In this document: positions 25,411 to 34,574 of the stretch, one piece after another
Layout: each line of letters opens with the position of its first letter
How positions within the stretch are numbered: position 1 is the first letter of the stretch
DNA from: Chryseobacterium sp. MFBS3-17
GTDB lineage: Bacteria; Bacteroidota; Bacteroidia; Flavobacteriales; Weeksellaceae
Reading direction: 5' to 3'
NCBI RefSeq assembly: GCF_020687745.1
Contig: NZ_JAJEWK010000011.1
Span: 1-64,000 of the forward strand
DNA length: 64,000 nucleotides
Translations under genes and position numbers: made by a program
The notes under the pieces: model-generated
What the model saw: only the letters and a program-made list of their open reading frames with translations
What the model was told of the DNA's origin: nothing
Database searches by the model: none

Positions 25411-25872
25411 TTAGTCTTCGTCCACTTCAATCTGATCCGGGCGGAAGTGACATTTGAGTTTAAACGGAATCAGATCATCAGATCCGGTATAGAAATCATC
25501 TACATTCCCGGTCCAGCACAGTTGCAGTTCGCCTGCATCATCATGATCAAAACTCAGGTTACTGTCATAAAGATAAGCGTCTTCATCATCATACAGATCT
25601 ATTTCCGTATAAATTTCGTCTTCGGTGTCCTCTACTTTGAAGTTTTGGGCCGAAAGTTCTGCGTCCGGAATGGGAAAATCGGAAACTTTAAGCAATAACT
25701 GGGGGAAATTGTAGTGCAGTGAATCGTCATCCACATGATCCAGAGAATCGTCTGTAATGATTTCTACTTCAAGGAAATGCTGACTGTTGATGTAAACCGC
25801 TTTGCAGTAAGTGCTTTGAATGTGATATTTAAGGGTTTCCTCAGGATGGTAGATTTTTAAAATCCCTTTCAT
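25411..25872 (-). CDS. acidic hypothetical protein
   Basis: 153 residues, very acidic (runs such as DSLDHVDDDS and YTEIDLYDDEDAY), no signal peptide and no membrane segment. I do not recognise the family. It is a stand-alone gene upstream of the ExbB operon, in the same direction and separated by about 90 bp. Residues fall into beta-strand-like patterns (LKYHIQSTYCKAVYI, LKVSDFPIPD). Confidence 0.6.
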   Translation of the reverse strand: MKGILKIYHPEETLKYHIQSTYCKAVYINSQHFLEVEIITDDSLDHVDDDSLHYNFPQLLLKVSDFPIPDAELSAQNFKVEDTEDEIYTEIDLYDDEDAYLYDSNLSFDHDDAGELQLCWTGNVDDFYTGSDDLIPFKLKCHFRPDQIEVDED

Positions 25873-26063
25873 TTCAATAAGAAAAAAGTATGTTAATTAA
25901 TTGATTGTTAATCTGGTTTAACAAAGATAAAAAATAGATTCATTGCGCAAAATTTTTTATTTGTTTTTTAATTATCATTCCGGAAATTCACCATTGACCG
26001 GAAAAAAGAATAATTTTATCTTTTCCATAAAATCAAGTAATTTAGCCCTCATAAAAATTCATT

Positions 26064-27857
26064 ATGAAAACTTTTTTTGTTAAAATTTTAGCCATAGCCT
26101 TCATCGCTGTAACCCTTGCCTCCTGCAAAAAGAAAGATGCGCCGCTTACCAAAGAATTTCAGATAAGTCTGGATTCCATTGCGGCCAATTACTATGAGCA
26201 ATACCTGAAGCTTTACCCGCTGGAAGCCACTGCACAGGGAGATATGCGGTATAATGACCAGCTGCCGGTCAATATTGATAAGGATTTCATACACAGTGAA
26301 ATCGCATTCTACAATTCCGTTATGGATCAGCTAAAAAAAATAGATTATGAACAACTTTCAGATGAAGATAAAACGGTGTATGATGTGCTGGAATATACCC
26401 TGAAGGACAAAACCGAAATGTATGTGTACAATCCTCAGCTGATCCCGTTCAATCAGTTCGGCGGTCTGCCACTCACCATGCCGCTGCTGGGGAGCGGGCA
26501 GGGTTCGCAGCCCTTCAAAACCGTAGAAGATTATGAAAACTGGCTGAAAAGAGCTGCCCAGTTTCCGCTTTGGATGGATACTGCTATTCAAAATTTCAAA
26601 GAAGGCATCGCAGCAAAGCATGTATTGCCGGAAAAACTGGTGGTGAAAATGATTCCGCAGATGAACGCTCCCGAAATCACAGCCGAAGATTATGAGAAGA
26701 ATATATTCTACGGTCCGGTACTGAATTTTCCGGGTAGTTTTACCCCAAAGCAAAAAGAGAAACTTACCAAAGATTTTCAAACGCTGATTTCGGAGAAATT
26801 AATTCCGAGCTACAAGAAAATGGCAGATTTCCTGGAGCATGAATACCTGCCCAATGCCAGAAAAACCGATGGTATTGATGCCCTGCCAAAAGGTAAAGAA
26901 ATTTACCAGTACTACGCGAAAAGCTGGACTACCACGCACCTCACTCCGGAGGAAATTAATAAGATTGGTCTGCAGGAGGTAGCCATGCTCAGAGCCGAAA
27001 TGGAAAAAGTGAAACATCAGGTAGGATTCACCGGCACATTGGAAGAGTTTATCCGCTATGTGCAAACAGATCCGGCTGCAATGCCTTATAAGAGCAGCAA
27101 AGAGGTGCTGGATGCTTTTAATGCCGTACTCACAAAAATAACTCCGAAGCTGAAAACCATGTTCAGTCAGAATCCGAAAACGCCTTTTGAAATACGCCAG
27201 ACCGAAAAATTCAGAGAAGCCACTGCCAGCGCAGAATACTATCCCGGTACGGCAGACGGATCCAGACCCGGAATTTTCTATATGCCTTTGCCGGATCCGT
27301 CACGGTTTAATGTGACCAGTGGTATGGAATCCCTCTTCCTGCACGAGGCCATTCCCGGACATCATTACCAGGTGGCACTGCAGCAGGAAAATACCAGCCT
27401 GCCCAAGTTCATGCGCTTCGGATGGTTTGGTGCTTACGGCGAAGGATGGGCACATTATTGCGAAACATTGGGTCCGGAACTGGGTTTATATACCGATCCA
27501 TATCAGAAAATGGGGTATCTGAGTGATCAGATGCTGCGCGCAGTGCGACTGGTTATAGACACCGGCCTGCACGGCGGAACCATGACCCGTGAGGAAGCCA
27601 TTACCTATTTTCTGAATAATATTTCTTATGATGAAGCTGCGGCAACTGCGGAAATAGAGCGCTATATGGCAATGCCGGGCCAGGCTTTGGGGTACAAGAT
27701 TGGTTCTATCAGAATCCGGGAGCTGCGTACGCAGTATGAGAAAGAACTGGGCAGTAAATTCAAGCTGGCTGCATTTCATGACGAAGTCCTCAGCCAGGGC
27801 TGCCTCCCGCTGGATGTGCTGAACAGAAAGATGGAAAGTTGGGCGAAGCGTCAGTAA
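26064..27857 (+). CDS. DUF885-family metallopeptidase-like lipoprotein
   Basis: 597 residues with a signal peptide and lipobox (VTLASCKKKD). The core holds LFLHEAIPGHHYQVALQQE near residue 430, the HE...GHH zinc-binding motif of DUF885 proteins (related to M32-type gluzincin peptidases), then GEGWAHYCE and MLRAVRLVIDTGLH, also typical. Probably a lipid-anchored periplasmic or surface peptidase; the substrate is unknown. It stands alone and is convergent with nth. Confidence 0.88.
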   Translation: MKTFFVKILAIAFIAVTLASCKKKDAPLTKEFQISLDSIAANYYEQYLKLYPLEATAQGDMRYNDQLPVNIDKDFIHSEIAFYNSVMDQLKKIDYEQLSDEDKTVYDVLEYTLKDKTEMYVYNPQLIPFNQFGGLPLTMPLLGSGQGSQPFKTVEDYENWLKRAAQFPLWMDTAIQNFKEGIAAKHVLPEKLVVKMIPQMNAPEITAEDYEKNIFYGPVLNFPGSFTPKQKEKLTKDFQTLISEKLIPSYKKMADFLEHEYLPNARKTDGIDALPKGKEIYQYYAKSWTTTHLTPEEINKIGLQEVAMLRAEMEKVKHQVGFTGTLEEFIRYVQTDPAAMPYKSSKEVLDAFNAVLTKITPKLKTMFSQNPKTPFEIRQTEKFREATASAEYYPGTADGSRPGIFYMPLPDPSRFNVTSGMESLFLHEAIPGHHYQVALQQENTSLPKFMRFGWFGAYGEGWAHYCETLGPELGLYTDPYQKMGYLSDQMLRAVRLVIDTGLHGGTMTREEAITYFLNNISYDEAAATAEIERYMAMPGQALGYKIGSIRIRELRTQYEKELGSKFKLAAFHDEVLSQGCLPLDVLNRKMESWAKRQ

Positions 27858-27866
27858 CGACAATCA

Positions 27867-28538
27867 TTAATCCGCCTCAGGCAGCGTTTCCGTCCCGGTG
27901 GGGCTGGTTGCCTGGGGCGTTTTTTCAAAAAGCATCCGGGTAATAAAATCTTTTTCGCCGTTGCCACGTGCCGGAGCATATTCTCTTCCGTAAAAGATAA
28001 TCTGCAGATGCAGTTTATTCCACGTGTGTTCCGGAAATAATTTTTTCGCATCACGCTCGGTTTCTGTGACATTTTTTCCTGAGGTAAGTTTCCATCGGGT
28101 CATCAGCCGGTGTATATGGGTGTCCACCGGAAATGCGGGCACACCAAATGCCTGACTCATAACCACGGAGGCGGTTTTATGCCCCACGCCGGGCAGGGCT
28201 TCCAGTTCTTCGAAGGTTTGGGGTACAATCCCCTGGTGCCCTTCCAGCAGAAGTTCGGACATCCGTTTCAGGTTTTTGGCTTTTGTATTGGCTAATCCGA
28301 TTTCTTTAATCAGTTCTTTAATTTCAAATACTTCCAGTTTTGCCATTCTTTGCGGGGTTCCCGCCACTGCAAAAAGATCAGGAGTTACCTGATTTACTTT
28401 TTTATCTGTGGTCTGGGCAGAAAGTGCCACGGCAACGAGCAGGGTAAAAGGATCCCGGTGATCCAGGGGAATGGGCGTGGCAGGATATAGTTTTTCAAGC
28501 GCTTCCATCACGGCAAGGGCCCTTTGCTTTTTTGTCAT
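27867..28538 (-). CDS. nth: endonuclease III-like DNA glycosylase without the 4Fe-4S cysteines
   Basis: 223 residues from ATG 28538 (the frame opens at a TTG 28559). Helix-hairpin-helix with the catalytic Lys (ALPGVGHKTASVV) and the catalytic Asp (FPVDTHIHRLMTR) are intact, so base-excision repair of oxidised pyrimidines is expected. The C-terminal C-x6-C-x2-C-x5-C cluster motif of E. coli Nth is replaced by YGREYAPARGNGEKDFITR with no cysteine. I believe similar cluster-less forms occur in other Bacteroidota. Convergent with the DUF885 gene, divergent from bcp. Confidence 0.9.
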   Translation of the reverse strand: MTKKQRALAVMEALEKLYPATPIPLDHRDPFTLLVAVALSAQTTDKKVNQVTPDLFAVAGTPQRMAKLEVFEIKELIKEIGLANTKAKNLKRMSELLLEGHQGIVPQTFEELEALPGVGHKTASVVMSQAFGVPAFPVDTHIHRLMTRWKLTSGKNVTETERDAKKLFPEHTWNKLHLQIIFYGREYAPARGNGEKDFITRMLFEKTPQATSPTGTETLPEAD

Positions 28539-28554
28539 TTTAGCGTTAAATTTG
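28523..28554 (+). promoter_or_regulatory. Bacteroidota-type promoter of bcp
   Basis: TTTG at 28523-28526, a 20-bp spacer and TAAATTTG at 28547-28554, both boxes perfect. The ATG of bcp is only 17 bp beyond the -7 box, so the leader is very short. The promoter overlaps the start of nth on the other strand. Confidence 0.75.
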
Positions 28555-28570
28555 AGCAAAATTACACATT

Positions 28571-29023
28571 ATGTTACAAGCAGGCGATCAGCTTCCGGAG
28601 TTTGAATTGTTGAATCAGGACGGTAACGTCATTAAATCTTCAGATTTCGCCGGTAAAAAACTGGTGATATTCTTCTATCCCAAAGCCAGTACCCCGGGCT
28701 GCACTGCGCAGGCCTGTGATCTGAATGGCCATCTGGGAGAGCTTCAAAAGGCTGGATATACCCTGATCGGGATTTCTGCCGATCCGGTAAAAAGACAGAA
28801 GAATTTCCACACAAAATATGGTTTTCAGTACGATTTACTTTCAGATGAAAGCCATGAAGTACTGGAAAAATTCGGCGTTTGGCAACTCAAGAAATTTATG
28901 GGCCGGGAATTCATGGGCATTGTGCGTACCACCTTTATTTTTGATGAGAACGGAATATGTACACGCGTGATAGAGAAAGTGAAAACTAAAGAAGCTGCGG
29001 CGCAGGTTCTGGCAGATGCTTAG
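28571..29023 (+). CDS. bcp: thiol peroxidase/bacterioferritin comigratory protein (Bcp, PrxQ)
   Basis: 150 residues of the PrxQ family. The peroxidatic and resolving cysteines are 5 residues apart (STPGCTAQACDL near residue 45), as in E. coli Bcp. A thioredoxin fold follows (LIGISADPVKRQKNFHTKYGFQYDLLSD) with the conserved RTTFIFDENG. It reduces H2O2 and organic peroxides with thioredoxin. A strong promoter lies immediately upstream. Confidence 0.93.
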   Translation: MLQAGDQLPEFELLNQDGNVIKSSDFAGKKLVIFFYPKASTPGCTAQACDLNGHLGELQKAGYTLIGISADPVKRQKNFHTKYGFQYDLLSDESHEVLEKFGVWQLKKFMGREFMGIVRTTFIFDENGICTRVIEKVKTKEAAAQVLADA

Positions 29024-29730
29024 CGGCGTTTGCTCTGTATCTTCCGGATCCGGCGTTCCATTTTGTCCGTCATTTCCTTCTGAATTTTCTTCTGTTCCTC
29101 AGCTTTCAGACGGGCCTCTTCCATTTGTTTCTGGAGGGCGCTGTAGTGCGGGTTGTTTTCACATTCTTTGCCATACAGTTCAAAATATTTTCCCATGTCT
29201 GTTTCTCCGGTCACCGCACCGGTTTTTTTATCCACATTCAAGGCATAATGGTTGATTTCAAAAGGACAGTCCAGTGACATTACCTTCCCGGCATGTACGG
29301 TGTAGCTGGCTCCATTATCGGTATAATTTGCAGCTACATCCTGATATTCAAAATCGATTACATATCCTTTGGCCACGGCTGCCAGAGCAGCTTCCTGAGG
29401 ATTGTCTATATCACCTATGAACGTCCGGAGACCCTCCGCATCCGTGATGTAGCGGGTTTGTCCACCTTTGGTATAGGCAATATAATAGTATCCGTGTTCG
29501 CGCTGATCAATAACAAAACCTGTAGCGCTGTTTTCGTACGCCGGCGGATTTTCCGGACGGATGACCGTGTTTTTACCATCAATATTCCGGATGACTGTCC
29601 AGCTGTCGGGGTTGCTGTTCGGAATAATGGCTTTCAGCAAATTCTCGGTATTGCTGAATAATTTTTTGCTTCCCTGTGCCAGAACCATGTGGCCGGCACA
29701 AAGGAAAATTACTAAAATATATTTCTTCAT
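29020..29730 (-). CDS. exported hypothetical protein with a basic coiled-coil tail
   Basis: 236 residues with a signal peptide (MKKYILVIFLCAGHMVLAQ). The middle region is beta-rich (GYYYIAYTKGGQTRYITDAEG, GASYTVHAGKVMSL) with two cysteines at about 155 and 187 that could pair. The last 45 residues are a charged helix (EEARLKAEEQKKIQKEMTDKMERRIRKIQSKRR). I do not recognise the family. It overlaps the end of bcp by 4 bp on the other strand. Confidence 0.6.
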   Translation of the reverse strand: MKKYILVIFLCAGHMVLAQGSKKLFSNTENLLKAIIPNSNPDSWTVIRNIDGKNTVIRPENPPAYENSATGFVIDQREHGYYYIAYTKGGQTRYITDAEGLRTFIGDIDNPQEAALAAVAKGYVIDFEYQDVAANYTDNGASYTVHAGKVMSLDCPFEINHYALNVDKKTGAVTGETDMGKYFELYGKECENNPHYSALQKQMEEARLKAEEQKKIQKEMTDKMERRIRKIQSKRR

Positions 29731-29806
29731 TTTATTTGATATTCAAAACGTTGCACATAGTCAGAACAAAAACTTGACCAACTTATTGCTTCCTCGCTTG
29801 AAGGTT

Positions 29807-30889
29807 TCAGATGAACTTATTTCCTTTTTTAAAGTTTTTCAGATCCTGTACATATTCCTTAATCAGCTGATCATGATCCCGCGGGCAAATCAGCAATGCT
29901 TTGTCGGTATCTACGATGATGTAGTTTTTCAGTCCGTCTATGATGGCGGCTTTGTTGCGGTTTTTCAGCCGAATCACATTCCCGCGGGAATTGTACGTCA
30001 TAACGTATTTGGAATTCACCGCATTTTTTTGTTCATCCTTTGCCGCATTTTCATATACTGAGGTCCATGTTCCCAGGTCACTCCAGCCCAGATCTGCCGG
30101 AATTACATATACATTCCGTGCTTTTTCCATGATACCGTTATCAATAGATATTTTGGCCACTTTCGGGTAAATAAGCTCAATGCAGCGTACTTCCTTTCCG
30201 GAATTATATTCGCAGGAATTGAACTGCTCTACCATATCGGGCAGATGGTCTGCGAAAGCTTTCTGAATGGATTTGGTATTCCAGACAAAAATCCCTGCGT
30301 TCCAGAGAAAATCGCCGCTTTCCAGAAATGTCCGGGCAATTTCCAGACTGGGTTTTTCGGTGAAGGTTTTCACTTTGGCAGCTTCAGAATCTCCTTTGTC
30401 TATAAACTGAATGTAGCCATAACCGGTATCCGGTCTGGTGGGGGTGATGCCCAGTGTGATGAGGTAGTCATGGTCCGTGGCCAGATCCAGCGCATATTGT
30501 ACTTTTTCCAGGAAAGTTTTTTCTTTCAGAATCAGATGGTCTGCCGGCAGGACGATGAGGTTGGCATCCGGATTGGTTTCCGCAATTTTATTGGCCATAT
30601 AAAGGTTGCAGGCCGCGGTATTTTTCATCATAGGTTCGCCTACAATATTGTTTTCCGGGACTTCCGGCAACTGACTGCGGGAAACGTCCACATACTCTTT
30701 ATTGGTGATGACGAAAATATTTTCTGCGGGAATAATCTGACTGATGCGGTCGTAGGTTTGCTGTATCATGGTACGTCCTGTGCCCAGAATGTCCTGAAAC
30801 TGCTTTGGAAATTTCTGCGTACTCATGGGCCAGAATCTGCTTCCTACGCCTCCTGCCATTATAACGCAGTAATTGTTTGATTGTGACAT
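29807..30889 (-). CDS. manC: mannose-1-phosphate guanylyltransferase
   Basis: Makes GDP-mannose for surface polysaccharides and glycans. Residues from ATG 30889: YCVIMAGGVGSRFWPMS with FPKQF is the nucleotidyltransferase signature, then IVLPADHLI, FTEKP and GDFLWNAGIFVW for sugar binding. About 360 residues, the single-domain length. The frame opens further upstream, but that part overlaps the SprT-like gene and lacks family character. It follows that gene by 2 bp. Confidence 0.92.
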   Translation of the reverse strand: MSQSNNYCVIMAGGVGSRFWPMSTQKFPKQFQDILGTGRTMIQQTYDRISQIIPAENIFVITNKEYVDVSRSQLPEVPENNIVGEPMMKNTAACNLYMANKIAETNPDANLIVLPADHLILKEKTFLEKVQYALDLATDHDYLITLGITPTRPDTGYGYIQFIDKGDSEAAKVKTFTEKPSLEIARTFLESGDFLWNAGIFVWNTKSIQKAFADHLPDMVEQFNSCEYNSGKEVRCIELIYPKVAKISIDNGIMEKARNVYVIPADLGWSDLGTWTSVYENAAKDEQKNAVNSKYVMTYNSRGNVIRLKNRNKAAIIDGLKNYIIVDTDKALLICPRDHDQLIKEYVQDLKNFKKGNKFI

Positions 30890-30891
30890 AT

Positions 30892-31482
30892 TTAACCTGT
30901 TTTTTCTACTCTGGCCATGGCTTTGAAAATGTATTTTTTGCCGGTCTCCAGATTGAGACAAATATAATTCTTTTTAAGTTTTTGTTCTATGATATATGTT
31001 TGCTTTTGGTAAATAAAGCGTTCTGCAGGCTGGGAGCCATCCAGAAATTCTGTGCAATCATCTTCCTCTTCTGTGTGGAAGTATTTTACCAGTTCAGGAC
31101 TCGCGGTGAAATTGGCTTTGGGAGATCGGGCATGGCGCACAATAACGGGTCTCAGAGGTTCCTCATAGACTTCTATGCTTTCCAGCAGCAGGTTTCGGAA
31201 CTGCGATTTCCACTCTGCCCCGTGCGGGGCTATTTCGGGTCCGAAATGTTTAAAGGCAAACAGATGAGCCAGTTCGTGGGTCAGAATAAAAAAGAATAAA
31301 TCTTTATTCCGAATAAAATTGACGGTAATCTGGTGTCCTTTGCCCGGACGTTTGCTGTAATCACCCAGCTTGGATCGGCGGTTACGGGTGATTTTGATAT
31401 GGATGGGAATACCGGTCAGCCACTTTCTGACATAGGGCATGGCGGATTCCGGCACGTATTCCTGCAAGGGTTCTAATGACAT
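30892..31482 (-). CDS. SprT-like zinc metallopeptidase-domain protein
   Basis: 196 residues. The SprT-like core is visible: ITVNFIRNKD, then FFFILTHELAHLFAFKHFG with the HExxH zinc site, then HGAEWKSQFRNLL with the third ligand. The C-terminal half (about 125-196) is a small beta-rich extension without the usual zinc-ribbon cysteines (a few single cysteines only). SprT/Spartan proteins act on DNA-protein crosslinks in eukaryotes; the bacterial role is unclear. Co-transcribed with manC. Confidence 0.8.
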   Translation of the reverse strand: MSLEPLQEYVPESAMPYVRKWLTGIPIHIKITRNRRSKLGDYSKRPGKGHQITVNFIRNKDLFFFILTHELAHLFAFKHFGPEIAPHGAEWKSQFRNLLLESIEVYEEPLRPVIVRHARSPKANFTASPELVKYFHTEEEDDCTEFLDGSQPAERFIYQKQTYIIEQKLKKNYICLNLETGKKYIFKAMARVEKTG

Positions 31483-31513
31483 TTCAACAAAATTCCCGGC
31501 AAAATACGGATTT

Positions 31514-32845
31514 TCAATCTAATGTAATCGGAATTCCAGCGTAGAAATTAAGCAGTTTCAGGCTGAAAAGGTAGTTGTATTTGGATTGTGCCACAGATCC
31601 CCGCGCATTGGCAAAATTGTTCCGGGCTACATTCAGATCATAAATAGTGGTGCGGCCTGCATTGTAACTTTTCTCGGCGTAATCCATGGCTAAGGCAGAA
31701 CTTTTTTCTGCTTCCACCGCCGCAAGGTAAGACTGATAGTTGGCTTCCGCATCAAACTGGGAACGCTGCACATTCTGCAGGACTTCCTGGCGTTGCATGG
31801 CCAGCGTATTACGGGCAATCTCCTGGTTGATTTTGGTCTGTTCTACCTGCAGACGGGTAATCCCTTTGTTAAAAACAGGGATATTTGCTGAAACGCCAAT
31901 TTGCTGCCCGAAGGTATCGGCATACTGCTGAAAGAAGGTACGGTCATTCACAAGGCCGTTATTTTTCACCAGAGAGTTAAAGTATGAAGAACCTATGCCG
32001 GCACTGGCACTGATGGTGGGCCAGAAGGCGGTTTCCGCAATTTCAGTTTGGGTTTCGGCAGATTTGATGCGGCTTTCCGCAGCTTTTATCTGTGGCTGAT
32101 TCTGAAATGCAATGTCAATGATATTTTCTGTGCTGTGCAACGGAGCCTGTGGACGCTGCTGAATGTCCACATCTTGTACATCAAAATTTTTATAATCTTC
32201 CAGCCGGAGCAATTGGGCCAGGTCAAAAAGACTTCTGGAAGTATTGATCTGCGCATTGTTCAGATTTTGTTTTTCGCGGGCCAGTGCTGCTTCTGCCTCG
32301 GCCAGTACGGTTTGCGGTGTGGTGCCTACGTCGGTGGTAATTTTGGCCCGGTCATACTGGCGGGTCGCATTTTGCAGGGCACTTTCAGCAATTTTTTCAA
32401 TTTCCTTGTTCAGGAGGATTTGCAGATACTGCTGTGCTACCTGCAGCGATATGTCGTTTTTGATTTTTTCCAGATCATAATTGGCTGCTTCCAGGTCGTA
32501 GTTTGTTTTGCGTACGTTCTTTTCCAGCCGTCCATTATTAAACAGCAGCAGGTCTGCACCCAGATTGGCACTGTTGGTAAAATTATCATTGCGCTGTGTA
32601 GTCCCGAAATAATCTCTTCCTTCTCCGAAAGAGAAATTATTGTTAATGGAAGCAGAGACCGAAGGTAAATGTTCCCTTTTGGCAATCTGCAGATAATTTT
32701 CCTGAATTTTTTGATTGTACATGGAGCCTGCCACCTGCAGATTGTTTTGCAGAGCATACTCCACAGACTCCTGAAGGGTCCACTTTTTTTGTGCATTCAG
32801 ACCAAAAAATGCAAGCCCGAAGATCAGAAACGACAGCTTTTTCAT
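31514..32845 (-). CDS. TolC-family outer-membrane efflux protein
   Basis: 443 residues with a signal peptide (MKKLSFLIFGLAFFGLNAQ). Two repeats of the OEP fold with long helices: NDISLQVAQQYLQILLNKEIEKIAESALQNATRQYDRAK and the matching second copy, plus FLAGs of the family such as YNAGRTTIYDLNVARNNFANARG. It is the outer-membrane channel of an efflux or type I export pump. No membrane fusion protein or pump gene is next to it here. Confidence 0.9.
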   Translation of the reverse strand: MKKLSFLIFGLAFFGLNAQKKWTLQESVEYALQNNLQVAGSMYNQKIQENYLQIAKREHLPSVSASINNNFSFGEGRDYFGTTQRNDNFTNSANLGADLLLFNNGRLEKNVRKTNYDLEAANYDLEKIKNDISLQVAQQYLQILLNKEIEKIAESALQNATRQYDRAKITTDVGTTPQTVLAEAEAALAREKQNLNNAQINTSRSLFDLAQLLRLEDYKNFDVQDVDIQQRPQAPLHSTENIIDIAFQNQPQIKAAESRIKSAETQTEIAETAFWPTISASAGIGSSYFNSLVKNNGLVNDRTFFQQYADTFGQQIGVSANIPVFNKGITRLQVEQTKINQEIARNTLAMQRQEVLQNVQRSQFDAEANYQSYLAAVEAEKSSALAMDYAEKSYNAGRTTIYDLNVARNNFANARGSVAQSKYNYLFSLKLLNFYAGIPITLD

Positions 32846-32941
32846 CGCTTATTTTTCTAATAAGACGCATCTGTAGTAAAATTGTTACATTTTTCTGCCC
32901 TGAAACTTTTACCGGTAGAAATCTTTTTCCAAATTTGCGGC

Positions 32942-34180
32942 ATGACACAAGCGCAATATCAGGAAGCCTTGGAATGGCTGTTCGTACAGATGCCGAACTA
33001 TCAGAAAGACGGTAAAAAAGCTTATAAGCCCGGCCTGGATAATATCCGTAAACTTTGCCATTATTTTGGAAATCCGCAGGATAAAATTCGGACCATACAC
33101 GTAGGCGGGACCAATGGCAAGGGATCGGTGAGCAATATGCTGGCATCTGTGCTGCAGGAAGCCGGCTACAGTGTGGGCTTGTACAATTCTCCGCATTTGG
33201 TGGATTTTACAGAACGTATCCGGATTGACGGAAGTCAGTGCGACAAAGAGTTTGTGTTTGATTTTATTGAGAAACTGAAGGCTTTACCGGGAGATATACG
33301 ACCCTCTTTTTTTGAATTTACCACCGTGATGGCATTTGAATATTTTTACCGGCATCAGGTGGATTTTGCCATTATTGAAGTAGGGTTAGGTGGCCGTCTG
33401 GATGCTACCAATATCATCAGGCCACTGGTCGCTGCCATCACGAATGTGGCACTGGATCATCAGGATATTCTGGGAGATACCATTGAAGCGATTGCCAGAG
33501 AGAAGGCAGGAATCATAAAGGAAGGTGTACCGGTGGTGTGCGGCGATGAAAGGGACGTTGTGAAATCAATCATCCGTGCCGTGGCAGAAACGCAACAAGC
33601 GGAGTATATAGATGCCACAGTTCTGGACGGAACTTTAGAGTCAGATTTAAAGGGACAATATCAGCATCAGAATAAAAAAGTGGTGGTAGGGTTGATGAAT
33701 GCACTGCGGGAGCAGGGAGTTGAAATTCCGCTGGGAAGCCTGGAGGATGGATTAAAGAACGTTCAGAAGAACACCGGATTCATCGGCAGGTGGTATCAGT
33801 TTTCTGAGGAGCCACTGATTATTTGTGATACCGGACACAATCAGGCGGGTCTGGAGCAGGTTTTTGAGCAACTGAACGGGATACAGCGTTTCAAGCATAT
33901 TGTTTTGGGATTTGTAAATGACAAGAAAATTGATGAGGTTTTGACGCTTCTCCCCCGGAATGCCGTGTATTATTTTGTAAAACCATTCATTAACCGGGGC
34001 AGAAGTCCACAGGAATATGAGGATTTGCTCAAAAAAGCAGAAATTAATTATGAAATTTTTCAGGATGTACAGTCAGGATATCTCTCTGCCTTACAAACGG
34101 TTAAAAATGATGAGATGATATTTATAGGCGGAAGCAACTTTGTAGTGGGAGATTTTTTGGAAAAAAATTTGGAGAAATAA
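32942..34180 (+). CDS. folC: folylpolyglutamate synthase/dihydrofolate synthase
   Basis: About 412 residues. ATP-binding loop HVGGTNGKGSVSNMLASVL, then YNSPHLVDFTERIRIDG, IIEVGLGGRLDATNII and the Mur-ligase C-terminal domain with ICDTGHNQAGLEQVF and VLGFVNDKKIDEVL. It adds glutamate to dihydropteroate or folate. The frame opens at 32882, but ATG 32942 gives the family N-terminus (MTQAQYQEALEWLF). It is divergent from the TolC gene, and the tRNA-Val promoter overlaps its last codons. Confidence 0.93.
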   Translation: MTQAQYQEALEWLFVQMPNYQKDGKKAYKPGLDNIRKLCHYFGNPQDKIRTIHVGGTNGKGSVSNMLASVLQEAGYSVGLYNSPHLVDFTERIRIDGSQCDKEFVFDFIEKLKALPGDIRPSFFEFTTVMAFEYFYRHQVDFAIIEVGLGGRLDATNIIRPLVAAITNVALDHQDILGDTIEAIAREKAGIIKEGVPVVCGDERDVVKSIIRAVAETQQAEYIDATVLDGTLESDLKGQYQHQNKKVVVGLMNALREQGVEIPLGSLEDGLKNVQKNTGFIGRWYQFSEEPLIICDTGHNQAGLEQVFEQLNGIQRFKHIVLGFVNDKKIDEVLTLLPRNAVYYFVKPFINRGRSPQEYEDLLKKAEINYEIFQDVQSGYLSALQTVKNDEMIFIGGSNFVVGDFLEKNLEK

Positions 34181-34198
34181 AAAAAGCTTGTATATTTG
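34168..34198 (+). promoter_or_regulatory. Promoter of the tRNA-Val pair
   Basis: TTTG at 34168-34171, a 19-bp spacer and TATATTTG at 34191-34198, a perfect consensus match. It partly overlaps the folC stop region and stands 37 bp upstream of the first tRNA. Confidence 0.8.
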
Positions 34199-34234
34199 CA
34201 ACACCAAAATTTGGAAATCCAAACAGCGGCACAA

Positions 34235-34309
34235 GGGTTCTTAGCTCAGTTGGTTCAGAGCATCTGGTTTACACCCAGAGGGTCGGGGGTTCGAATCCCT
34301 CAGGACCCA
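34235..34309 (+). tRNA. tRNA-Val (anticodon TAC)
   Basis: 75-nt cloverleaf: acceptor GGGTTCT/AGGACCC, D-arm with GCTC...GAGC, anticodon stem TCTGG/CCAGA with loop TTTACAC (anticodon TAC, reading GTA and GTG), T-arm GGGGG-TTCGAAT-CCCTC-type, discriminator A. The T-loop and 3' end (from 34289) form the left boundary of the island's direct repeat. Confidence 0.93.
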
Positions 34310-34436
34310 CACTTGTACAAATCTCTTCAGAAATGAGGAGGTTTTTTTTTGAAAATTTGGGGCAGTTAGCTCAGTTGGTTTAGAGCGTTGCGTTGACATC
34401 GCAGAGGTCACTGGTTCGAATCCTGTACTGCCCACA
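34289..34436 (+). repeat. attL: left copy of a perfect 148-bp direct repeat
   Basis: It runs from the T-loop of tRNA-Val(TAC) through the spacer and the whole of tRNA-Val(GAC) to two bases past its end. The identical sequence occurs at 49879-50026, and flanking bases differ at both ends. The pair frames a block with its own integrase, so they are att repeats. Confidence 0.92.
34360..34434 (+). tRNA. tRNA-Val (anticodon GAC)
   Basis: 75-nt cloverleaf: acceptor GGGCAGT/ACTGCCC, anticodon stem TTGCG/CGCAG with loop TTGACAT (anticodon GAC, reading GTC and GTT), T-arm with GGTTCGAATCC, discriminator A. A second, identical copy lies at the right end of the island. Confidence 0.92.
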
Positions 34437-34447
34437 TAAAAGGAAAA

Positions 34448-34474
34448 TTTCAGAGAAATCTGAGATTTTTTTTT
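34448..34474 (+). terminator. Terminator after the tRNA-Val pair
   Basis: Stem TTTCAGA/TCTGAGA (one wobble pair) with a GAAA loop, followed by nine T residues. It lies 12 bp inside the island, so the tRNA operon now ends at an element-borne terminator. Confidence 0.65.
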
Positions 34475-34574
34475 GTTTTATACTTTTGTGTAGAGTTAGC
34501 GGGGGGTCTCAAAAACTCACTTCTTCCATTCTGTATTTCTTAATAATCTTTTCATGCTTTAAAGGCATAAAAAG

